40,027 bases of DNA, taken from positions 1 to 40,027 of the forward strand of contig PBSR01000131.1 in assembly GCA_002726335.1 (NCBI GenBank), given 5' to 3'. The stretch comes from Gemmatimonadaceae bacterium. Its GTDB lineage: Bacteria; Latescibacterota; UBA2968; UBA8231. This document shows, one piece after another, positions 1-6,297 of the stretch. The number at the start of each line of letters is the position of its first letter. Position 1 is the first letter of the stretch. The notes under the pieces are model-generated. The model had not been told where the DNA came from. It did not search any database and saw only the letters and a list, made by a program, of their open reading frames with translations. The position numbers and the translations under genes were made by a program.

Positions 1-56
1 CTGTCGATAGCCACGACGAGGAGCATGCTGAAGCCTTCGGCGTCGTCGTCCTCAAC

Positions 57-266
57 TCAGGTGAGGAGATCGCCCGCGACGAAGCCGGCAAAGTCACCGG
101 TGAGATCGACGTGGGCGTCGAGCGCGAAACGGCCCTGCTGACCTTGCGCTTCATCGCCGTCGATGACCGCTACCCGCTTGCCCGCCTTGGCGGCCTGGAC
201 CGCACCGGTATGCCCTGCCGGTCCGGCGCCGATGACGGCCAGATCCACTTGGAGTTGGTCAGCCAT
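57..266 (-). pseudogene. Truncated FAD/NAD(P)-binding oxidoreductase N-terminus
   Basis: The 69-residue frame opens with a Rossmann dinucleotide-binding segment, VDLAVIGAGPAGHTGAVQAA, followed by KAGKRVAVID. This is the typical start of a flavin-dependent pyridine-nucleotide oxidoreductase (dihydrolipoamide dehydrogenase or thioredoxin reductase type). Such enzymes run to 300-500 residues, but here the frame stops at TGA and the downstream residues do not resemble any conserved continuation such as the redox CxxxxC. It begins 16 bases after the sulfatase stop on the same strand, so it would be the last cistron of the sugar-transport operon. I read it as a gene stump or frameshifted pseudogene; an assembly error near the window edge is possible. 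Confidence 0.4.
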
Positions 267-282
267 ATCAGTTGTGGCTCCT

Positions 283-1656
283 CTATTGGTTGGCTTCACT
301 GGCCTCGACACGGCGCTGACTGGCCGCAGTTACGTCCGCCGGCACGATATCAGGGAGCTGCTCGCCGGCCTCGGCCATGCGCCGCAGCAGACGCTGGCGC
401 ATGACATCGGCCACCGGCCGGTGTGATTCGGCATGGATCAGGTTGGCAAGCTCGTACGGATCGGCCTGCAGGTCGTAGAGGTACTGCTCATGAAAACTCG
501 GCGCCCACGCCTCCTTCACGCCGGCGCCGGCATCCACGCCGTACTTCCACCGATGCGTACGCACAGCCCGTCCCGTCTGGGCTTCGCTGATCTGCACGAA
601 CACCTCCTCGGGCCAGCTGTCCTCTTCATCGCCTTTCTGGCCGTGCAGCAACGGCAGGATCGAACGGCCCTGCATCTGATCCGGGACGTCGAGGCCGGCG
701 GCATCCAGCAGCGTCGGTGGCAGGTCGATGAGACTGACCAGTTGCTGAATCTCGCCGCCGCCGTGGAAGCCAGGGCCGGTAAACGCGGTGGGAACACGGA
801 TCGAACTATCGTGGCAGGAGCGTTTGTATTCGGAGTTGCGCGTTTTGAAGTGGGACCCATGGTCGGAGGTGAACAGCACGATGGTGTCCTGATCGAGTGC
901 CAGGCTCTTCAAGGCGTCGTGCACGCGGCCGTAGGCCTCGTCCAGGCGCTTCACCATACCGTAGTAACCACCCAGGTGCTGATGGGTCGATCCACCCAGA
1001 GCCGCCAGGTCCGGCGGGATCCAGCCACCCGTGTAGCGCTCACGATAGCCGTCCGGCGGCGGATAGTCGTCGATATGGTTCTGATGGTGCGGCTCGATGT
1101 AGGAGGCAAACAGGAAGAAGGGGTCCTGTTGGTGGCTGTCGATGTAGCGGATCACGGCATCGGTCACCGCGTCCACGCGGTACCCTGGCAGTTTCACCTC
1201 GTTGTCATCGTTGTCGTACATCACCGTGTCGTACGCATCAGAGGTGAACTCGAGGATGTTCGACGCCAGCCAGTGATCATAGCCGAATCGGCTCTCCGCC
1301 GGTACCGGTCCCCGAGTCTGCTTCTCGTGCAGGTGCCACTTGCCGATGTAGCCGGTGTCGTAGCCGGCATCGCCGAAGTGATGGGCCAAGGTCCGGGCAT
1401 CATCTGGCAGGGGGATGGCGTTGCGATAGCAGCCCGTCGTCGTTGCGTAGAGTCCGGTCTGCAGACAGGACCGCGCCGGGCCACACACAGGCTGGCAGGT
1501 GAAGGAGTGCGCCACGTGGGTGTGGGACCGGGCCAGGCGGTCCAGATTCGGCGTCAACTCCATCGGGTTTCCATGTAACCCCGTCGTGTCCCAGCGTTGT
1601 TGATCGGTGAAGAACACGACAACGTTGGGTCGCCGGCCCTGCTGAGGTCCTGCCAT
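283..1656 (-). CDS. Type I formylglycine-dependent sulfatase, predicted cytoplasmic
   Basis: A 457-residue sulfatase, expected to hydrolyse a sulfate ester or sulfamate from a small molecule, probably a sulfated sugar. Metal-site residues appear near the N-terminus (FFTDQQ, D18). The C-x-P-x-R maturation signature is CGPAR at residues 58-62, with C58 the residue converted to formylglycine. GKWHLH (K106, H108) and SDHGSH (D265, H266) complete the active site. The chosen ATG is preceded by GGAG seven bases upstream; the frame stays open far upstream but that part is non-homologous. There is no signal peptide or lipobox, unlike most bacterial polysaccharide sulfatases, so it likely works in the cytosol after uptake. 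It follows the ABC binding-protein gene by about 110 bases. It needs a formylglycine-generating enzyme encoded elsewhere. The substrate cannot be read from sequence. Confidence 0.88.
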   Translation of the reverse strand: MAGPQQGRRPNVVVFFTDQQRWDTTGLHGNPMELTPNLDRLARSHTHVAHSFTCQPVCGPARSCLQTGLYATTTGCYRNAIPLPDDARTLAHHFGDAGYDTGYIGKWHLHEKQTRGPVPAESRFGYDHWLASNILEFTSDAYDTVMYDNDDNEVKLPGYRVDAVTDAVIRYIDSHQQDPFFLFASYIEPHHQNHIDDYPPPDGYRERYTGGWIPPDLAALGGSTHQHLGGYYGMVKRLDEAYGRVHDALKSLALDQDTIVLFTSDHGSHFKTRNSEYKRSCHDSSIRVPTAFTGPGFHGGGEIQQLVSLIDLPPTLLDAAGLDVPDQMQGRSILPLLHGQKGDEEDSWPEEVFVQISEAQTGRAVRTHRWKYGVDAGAGVKEAWAPSFHEQYLYDLQADPYELANLIHAESHRPVADVMRQRLLRRMAEAGEQLPDIVPADVTAASQRRVEASEANQ

Positions 1657-1765
1657 CAGCCGGTCTCCATGGTGAGGGTGTGGATGGTCCGGGCCACACG
1701 ACCTGGGGCCCTGGGACCGACGGCGGCGTCCTGGAAGTTGCAGGAATCCTGGTTCGGTGCGGTGA

Positions 1766-3103
1766 TCAGTACGTCTCGAGCGTGGCGTTGCTCTCCCGCT
1801 GCAGTCGCTGCAGCACGGGCTCGATCTGCCCTCCCTGCACGACCTTGACGACGGCCTTCGAGATGAGGCGCCGCACGCCATCGTAACCGGCCACCGCCGG
1901 TTCCGGTGTGCCATAGTCGAGTAGCTCGTAAGCCCCCCGATACCTGGGGTTGGCCTCGAAGTATTCGGCCAACAGTGCCCCCGTACTCTTGCGCGCGGGG
2001 AAATAGTTGCTCGCCTGCACCCATCGGGCCTGTTGTGGCGGTTCGGTGAACCACCTGAGGAACAACCAGGCGGCCAGTTGCCTCTGTGCCGTGGTCCGGC
2101 CGATGGAAATGCTGGCGCCGTAGAAGTTGACCACCGGCTCGGGTGTCGTGTGCGGCGGCGGCGCCACGTCCCAGGCGAACCGGGCGCCGTCGTTGACGCC
2201 GTCCTTGACGAACGGCAGTCCTGACGTGGAACGCAGGATGAACAGGCACTCGCCGACGACAAAAGCTCCCTGGTCGCCGTAGGCGGTACCCATCATCTCT
2301 ACCGAGCCATCGGCGACCAGTTCCTTCATCAGCAGCAGAGCCGCCGCCGCCTCTGGCGTGTCCAGAGTGTAACTGTCGCCGGTAGCATTGAGAAAATCGC
2401 CGCCGCGGGAAAACACCATCGAGGCCAGGCGCGAGGCGTCCTCGTCGAGGACGAACCCGATGCTGCGCTCCTTGTTGCTGTTGCCACTGAAGGGTGTGTC
2501 GCGTGCAGCCCGACACAGACGCGCGAACTCCTCCCAGGTCTGCGGCGGTCCGTCGGCTCCCAGCTCCCGCAACCAGTCGACGTTGTAGTAGATCACTTCG
2601 ATGGAGCGATTCGGCGGCAGGCCGATCTGTACGCCATCGCGGATCTGATCCTGCAACATGAAGGCCTGTACGTAATCGGTCTTCTCCTGCGGACTCAGTC
2701 CCCACTTCGGCGACGACATGTACGGAGTCAGATCGACAATCCCGTCGGCGGTGTAGTACTCGAGCGCCTGGTTCTGGTAGGCGACGACGAGGTCTGGCAG
2801 TGACCCGCCCTGCAGGCCGACGACCATCTTGTTGTAGATGTCCCCATAACTGCCGGCAAACTCTCCGCGCACCTGAATCCCGTGCGGGTTCCCGGCATTG
2901 AAGTCGGCGATCATCTCCTGCAGCGCTTCTTCCCGTGCACGCGTATGCTGGAACCAGAACACGACTTCCTGGCCGCTTGGATCGAGTGCCTCGAGAGACA
3001 CCTCGGTCTCGGGTTTCGATTCCGGCGCGCCGCAACCGGCAAGGCACCAGGTGAGGATTATTAGGAGAGCTGCGGCGGCGCGGGTACTTGTGTAGATATT
3101 CAT
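1766..3103 (-). CDS. ABC transporter sugar-binding lipoprotein (family 1)
   Basis: A 445-residue extracellular solute-binding protein. The N-terminus is a lipoprotein signal: a hydrophobic stretch ending in the lipobox LAGC near residue 25, which would anchor it to a membrane. The mature part has the UgpB/MalE-like layout: VVFWFQHTRAREEALQEMI near the start, PDLVVAYQN, VIYYNVDWLRELG and a C-terminal QLAAWLFLRWF segment. The ATG was chosen because it starts the signal peptide and has a GGGATAGGG stretch just upstream; the longer open frame is unrelated sequence. It starts two bases after the second permease ends, so translation is probably coupled. The ligand is inferred to be a carbohydrate or glycoside, possibly sulfated because of the adjacent sulfatase; glycerol-3-phosphate-type ligands cannot be excluded. 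Confidence 0.88.
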   Translation of the reverse strand: MNIYTSTRAAAALLIILTWCLAGCGAPESKPETEVSLEALDPSGQEVVFWFQHTRAREEALQEMIADFNAGNPHGIQVRGEFAGSYGDIYNKMVVGLQGGSLPDLVVAYQNQALEYYTADGIVDLTPYMSSPKWGLSPQEKTDYVQAFMLQDQIRDGVQIGLPPNRSIEVIYYNVDWLRELGADGPPQTWEEFARLCRAARDTPFSGNSNKERSIGFVLDEDASRLASMVFSRGGDFLNATGDSYTLDTPEAAAALLLMKELVADGSVEMMGTAYGDQGAFVVGECLFILRSTSGLPFVKDGVNDGARFAWDVAPPPHTTPEPVVNFYGASISIGRTTAQRQLAAWLFLRWFTEPPQQARWVQASNYFPARKSTGALLAEYFEANPRYRGAYELLDYGTPEPAVAGYDGVRRLISKAVVKVVQGGQIEPVLQRLQRESNATLETY

Positions 3104-3105
3104 CC

Positions 3106-3960
3106 CTATCCCTTTAGCCCCGACATGGAGATTCCTTCGGTGAATTCCTTCTGCACAAGCCCATAGAGTACGAGCACCGGAATCGTGGCGATGACGGCCC
3201 CCGCCATCTGCAGATGTACTTCGGGGCCGGCCTCGGTGACGAACTTCTGCAGTGCTACGGAAATGGGTCGCCACGTCGGTGTGTTGGTCACCAGCAGCGG
3301 CCAACCCAGAGCGTTCCACGAACCGATGAAGGTAAACATGCCCACGGTGAGCAAGGGCGCCCGGCACAGCGGCAGGACGATCTGGAACAGAAACCGCAGG
3401 TGCCCGGCACCATCGATTCTCGCCGACTCGAAGAGCTCGCCCGGAATGCCGCGCATGAACTGGCGCAGCAGGAAGATACTGAAAGCTGAGGCCATGAACG
3501 GGATGGTCAGAGCCGGCCAGTTGTTGAGCCACGGCACGGGACTGACCTGATGCAGCCACGAGACGGTGAGGAAGTTCGGCACCATGGTCACGGTCTCGGG
3601 GACCATCAGCGTCGCCAGGGTGATGACAAAAACCGGTTCCCGGCCACGGAATCTCATCCGCGCCAGCGGGTAGGCAGCCATCAGCGAGAACAACAACGTC
3701 CCGACGACGACGAACAGGGCGATCCACAGCGAGTTCTCGAAATATAGACCGAAGTCCTCTTCACTCCAGCCCGACACGTAGTTGGACCATTGCACCGCCG
3801 CCGGTACAAGGGCCCGGCGCAGTGTCTCCCCACGGGTCATGAACGAGGACAACAGCATCCAGGCAAAGGGCAAAGCCGCAGCCAGACCCGCCACGGTCAG
3901 ACTGACGTAGGTCAGCCACTGACCCAGGTCGATGCCGCGCCTGCTACCAGCGGTACTCAT
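3106..3960 (-). CDS. Carbohydrate ABC transporter permease (MalG/UgpE type)
   Basis: A 284-residue inner-membrane permease, second of the pair in this importer. About six hydrophobic segments are visible, the first at roughly residues 17-38. The EAA loop that docks the ATPase is present near residues 190-213 (ESARIDGAGHLRFLFQIVLP). The start is the ATG giving MSTAGSRRG; a longer open frame overlaps the upstream permease and was rejected. It begins one base after the first permease stops and ends two bases before the binding-protein gene, so the three genes form a tight operon. No ATP-binding subunit is encoded here. Such importers often share an MsmK/UgpC-type ATPase encoded elsewhere, and that is the likely arrangement. 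Confidence 0.9.
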   Translation of the reverse strand: MSTAGSRRGIDLGQWLTYVSLTVAGLAAALPFAWMLLSSFMTRGETLRRALVPAAVQWSNYVSGWSEEDFGLYFENSLWIALFVVVGTLLFSLMAAYPLARMRFRGREPVFVITLATLMVPETVTMVPNFLTVSWLHQVSPVPWLNNWPALTIPFMASAFSIFLLRQFMRGIPGELFESARIDGAGHLRFLFQIVLPLCRAPLLTVGMFTFIGSWNALGWPLLVTNTPTWRPISVALQKFVTEAGPEVHLQMAGAVIATIPVLVLYGLVQKEFTEGISMSGLKG

Positions 3961-3961
3961 C

Positions 3962-5080
3962 CTAGTCGCCGTAGAACACACGCCGTCCGAGGAGCCGGTT
4001 CTGGGCAACCGTCAGCATCAGTATGGCGACAAACAGGATCAGAGCCAGCGCCGAGGCGTAGCCAGCGGTGTGATACTGGTAGATCTGATCAAAGATGAGA
4101 ATGCTGGCCACGTCGACCGAATCCTGAGCGCCGGCTGTGCGCATGATGTAGATGTGGTTGAAGGCTTTGAACGTGCCGATTACGGCTACGAGCGTGATAA
4201 AGAACAATGTCGGCGAGATCAGCGGCAGGGTCACGTGGCGGAACTGTTGCCAGTGGCTGGCTCCGTCAATGGCGGCGGTTTCGAAATAATGCCGCGGGAT
4301 CGCACTGAGTCCAGCCAACAGGATGACGGTATCGTACCCGATATAGACCCAGATGTTGTACAGCACGACGCAGACCAGCGCCAGACTGGGAAAGGCGGTA
4401 TCGATCCAGTCAGGGTAGCCACTGACGCCGAGTCCCTGCAGCACCAGCGCAGGAACGGTCCGACTTTCCTGCAGCCAACGCTGATCCGAAGTGCCGAACC
4501 AGCTCCAGATGCGGTTGGCCAGCGACCCGGGGTTGGGACTGAAGATCGTCCGGAAAACGACAGCCGTAGCGACCATCGGCGTAATGTAGGGAAGAAAAAA
4601 GAGGATGCGGTAGAAGCCGCGAGCGGTCAGAATGCGGAACAGCAGGAAGGCCAACAGCATGGCCCCGGCCACCTCGAATGGAATTGTCCCGAGAGCATAA
4701 AAAAGGGTGACCTTGAAGGCGTTGTACAGACGCAGGTCACCGGTCTGACACATGCCGACAAAGCCCCGAACCGCCAGCAAGATCGCCACCAGCTGTACCG
4801 CTCGGGCGCCGACTCGGTACCTGATGTCGCCGCGTGTGGCGATCGATCTGGCCAACACCAGCAATCCAACGCCGAGGACGAGGCTCAACAGCCACACCGG
4901 ATCGCCGAGAGCCTTGACGTAGTGACGCAACCCGACGACAGATTCCTTCTTGATCCGCCAGCGGTGCAGACTGACGAAGAAGGCATAGCCGATGGGGAAG
5001 ATGCCGAAAACCCCAAGGACCAGGAGCGCCGGTGACATCAGAGCCCAAGCCGTCAGGGTATCTGAACGGTGCCTGATCAC
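3962..5080 (-). CDS. Carbohydrate ABC transporter permease (MalF/UgpA type) with two-helix insertion
   Basis: A 372-residue permease, first gene of the importer operon. The family core is clear: N-terminal TM1 (residues 13-35), LYNAFKVTLFYALGTIPFEV opening the conserved permease domain near residue 118, and the EAA loop at 267-290 (ETAAIDGASHWQQFRHVTLP). Ordinary family members are about 290-310 residues. The extra length lies at about residues 62-115, between GLRHYVKALGDP and LYNAFK, and holds two further hydrophobic segments. The start is GTG at 5080, almost at the predicted transcription start, so the mRNA may be nearly leaderless. A later ATG (residue 15) would cut into TM1. It forms a heterodimeric channel with the next gene. 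Confidence 0.87.
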   Translation of the reverse strand: MIRHRSDTLTAWALMSPALLVLGVFGIFPIGYAFFVSLHRWRIKKESVVGLRHYVKALGDPVWLLSLVLGVGLLVLARSIATRGDIRYRVGARAVQLVAILLAVRGFVGMCQTGDLRLYNAFKVTLFYALGTIPFEVAGAMLLAFLLFRILTARGFYRILFFLPYITPMVATAVVFRTIFSPNPGSLANRIWSWFGTSDQRWLQESRTVPALVLQGLGVSGYPDWIDTAFPSLALVCVVLYNIWVYIGYDTVILLAGLSAIPRHYFETAAIDGASHWQQFRHVTLPLISPTLFFITLVAVIGTFKAFNHIYIMRTAGAQDSVDVASILIFDQIYQYHTAGYASALALILFVAILMLTVAQNRLLGRRVFYGD

Positions 5081-5087
5081 AGTGATC
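5075..5087. promoter_or_regulatory. Candidate operator: 13-bp inverted repeat over the start codon
   Basis: GATCAC-A-GTGATC is a perfect 6+1+6 palindrome lying directly downstream of the -10 element. It covers both the predicted transcription start and the GTG start codon of the importer operon. That position suits a repressor (LacI or GntR type, for example) that would block initiation until the transported substrate appears. The regulator is not in the window. Confidence 0.45.
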
Positions 5088-5088
5088 G

Positions 5089-5117
5089 ACGATAGCCGGG
5101 GTTGCCGCTATTGTCAA
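5089..5117 (-). promoter_or_regulatory. Predicted sigma70-type promoter of the ABC importer operon
   Basis: Reading the minus strand, TTGACA (5117-5112) and TATCGT (5094-5089) are separated by 17 bases. The -35 is a perfect consensus. Transcription would start near 5082, two bases before the GTG of the first permease. Confidence 0.6.
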
Positions 5118-5211
5118 TGCACGCAGGCAGTTACGGCCGGCTCGCGAAGACTGGCGCAAGGGCGTGGCCTCACCACGAGAGCTGTCCAGCGAGAGCCGCG
5201 CGGCTCAGGAC

Positions 5212-5790
5212 TCAGCCGGCGTTGGCCTCGATGTTGATCGAAACCTTGACGTCGTCTCCGAGAACACCCGCCGTATCCGACCAGTGATTGACACCGTAGT
5301 CTGAGCGTTTCAGGGTGAATTCGGTTGCCAGACCCACCTGCTGCTTCTGGTTCATCGGGTTGATGCCCGTGCCGAGGATCTCGACGACAAGGACTACCTG
5401 TTTGGTCACTCCTCGCATCGCCAGATTGCCTGTGACATGAAGCAGATCGCCACTCTCCAACACGGCCTTCGTGGATTCGAAGACCATCGTCGGATGTGCC
5501 TCGACGTGAAAGAAATCCTCGCTGCGCAGATGTTTGTCGCGCTTCTTGTTGTCCGTGTTGATACTGTTCGTCTGAATCGTGCCAGAAATACTGGTGGCCG
5601 TCGGCCTGGCGGCATCGTACACGACGGTGCCGCTGAATTCGCCGAAGCGCCCCTTGGTGCGACCGACCATGTGGCGGATGGCAAAGTCGACGGCCGAGTG
5701 TGTGGCATCTACCTGGTAGGTCTCGGCGTCGACGATACCCGCCAGCAGCAGCACGCCGGCGAGGGTGGTGCGTCGGGCGAAGCGATTCAT
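5212..5790 (-). CDS. YceI family secreted lipocalin-like protein
   Basis: A 192-residue YceI-family protein. The N-terminus is a Sec signal peptide (RRTTLAGVLLLAGIVDA). The mature protein begins ETYQVDATHSAVDFAIRHM, the standard YceI opening, and continues with GRFGEFSGTV, KRDKHLRSEDFFHVE and a final VKVSINIEA strand. The family folds as a lipid-binding beta barrel that holds isoprenoid-type ligands in the periplasm; its physiological role is poorly defined. The ATG has a good ribosome site (AGGAGCACTTT before it). A longer frame runs back into the tRNA-Gln gene and was rejected. It follows the tRNA cluster and its hairpin on the same strand, so it may have its own promoter, which I could not identify. 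Confidence 0.9.
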   Translation of the reverse strand: MNRFARRTTLAGVLLLAGIVDAETYQVDATHSAVDFAIRHMVGRTKGRFGEFSGTVVYDAARPTATSISGTIQTNSINTDNKKRDKHLRSEDFFHVEAHPTMVFESTKAVLESGDLLHVTGNLAMRGVTKQVVLVVEILGTGINPMNQKQQVGLATEFTLKRSDYGVNHWSDTAGVLGDDVKVSINIEANAG

Positions 5791-5839
5791 AAAGTGCTCC
5801 TGATTCACACACGTGGGGGTGGATGAAGATGGCTGGAAC

Positions 5840-5880
5840 GCCAACGTCCCCGAGGCCGCAGTGGCTTCGAGGACGTTGGC
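5840..5880 (-). terminator. Long stem-loop after the tRNA cluster
   Basis: GCCAACGTCC (5840-5849) and GGACGTTGGC (5871-5880) are a perfect 10-bp inverted repeat. An inner stem (CGAGGCC against GGCTTCG) pairs nearly completely, giving about 17 pairs and a 5-base loop. It sits just past the 3' end of tRNA-Gln. No strong T run follows on either strand, so it may act as a processing or 3'-end structure rather than a classic intrinsic terminator. Confidence 0.5.
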
Positions 5881-5886
5881 TTTGTA

Positions 5887-5960
5887 TGGCTGCCCCCCAG
5901 GGATTCGAACCCCGATAGCGTGCTCCAGAGGCACGTGTCCTACCATTGAACGAGGGGGCA
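5887..5960 (-). tRNA. tRNA-Gln(CTG)
   Basis: The minus strand folds as a complete cloverleaf: 7-bp acceptor TGCCCCC/GGGGGCA, D stem GTTC/GGAC, anticodon stem CGTGC/GCACG with loop CTCTGGA (anticodon CTG), a 4-base variable loop, and T arm with TTCGAAT. The first pair is U1-A72, a glutamine tRNA hallmark. The discriminator is G, and CCA is encoded at 5889-5887. Confidence 0.95.
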
Positions 5961-5968
5961 ATCACATC

Positions 5969-6061
5969 TGGCGGAGAGGGAGGGATTCGAACCCTCGATA
6001 GAGCTATAAACCCTATACTCGCTTAGCAGGCGAGCGCCTTCAGCCACTCGGCCACCTCTCC
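5969..6061 (-). tRNA. tRNA-Ser(GCT)
   Basis: Starts GGAGAGGTGGCCGAGTGG, the usual serine tRNA opening. The anticodon stem is CTCGC/GCGAG with loop CTGCTAA (anticodon GCT, reading AGC/AGT). A long variable arm follows, then a T arm with TTCGAAT. G73 and an encoded CCA end the gene at 5969. Confidence 0.95.
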
Positions 6062-6073
6062 ACATCTTTGTTC

Positions 6074-6160
6074 TGGCGGAGGGCGTGGGACTCGAACCCA
6101 CAAGGGCGTGAGCCCGGCGGTTTTCAAGACCGCTGCCTTACCAATTAGGTCTAGCCCTCC
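6074..6160 (-). tRNA. tRNA-Ser(TGA)
   Basis: Class II tRNA with acceptor GGAGGGC, anticodon stem GCGGT/ACCGC and loop CTTGAAA (anticodon TGA, reading TCN codons). The long variable arm contains GGGC/GCCC and the T loop is TTCGAGT. CCA is encoded at 6076-6074. It is first in the three-tRNA transcription unit. Confidence 0.95.
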
Positions 6161-6198
6161 GCTGACCGTCCTGAGGAGGCGTGCACTCCGTGGCCGAA

Positions 6199-6227
6199 AA
6201 TATACCTCCCGCTCCCGTCATCGTCAA
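6199..6227 (-). promoter_or_regulatory. Promoter of the tRNA cluster, with overlapping hairpin
   Basis: On the minus strand TTGACG (6227-6222) and TATATT (6204-6199) are 17 bases apart, giving a predicted start near 6192, about 30 bases before tRNA-Ser(TGA). The -35 hexamer lies inside an inverted repeat, CTCCCGT...ACGGGAG (6212-6233). That repeat could be the 3'-end structure of the gyrA transcript or an operator. Confidence 0.6.
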
Positions 6228-6297
6228 CGGGAGTATGGCCTGCTGTACTACCGATAACTCCCTGCATTTCCAACGGTATACGCGAATTCCACGCGGC

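Noticed and set aside
433..1578. Long plus-strand ORF (381 codons) opposite the sulfatase
   Set aside because: It is antisense to a gene with intact catalytic motifs; its own translation shows no recognisable domain and is typical of GC-rich shadow frames.
3932..5035. Plus-strand ORF opposite the first permease
   Set aside because: Low-complexity Q/D/R-rich translation opposite a clear membrane protein; shadow frame.
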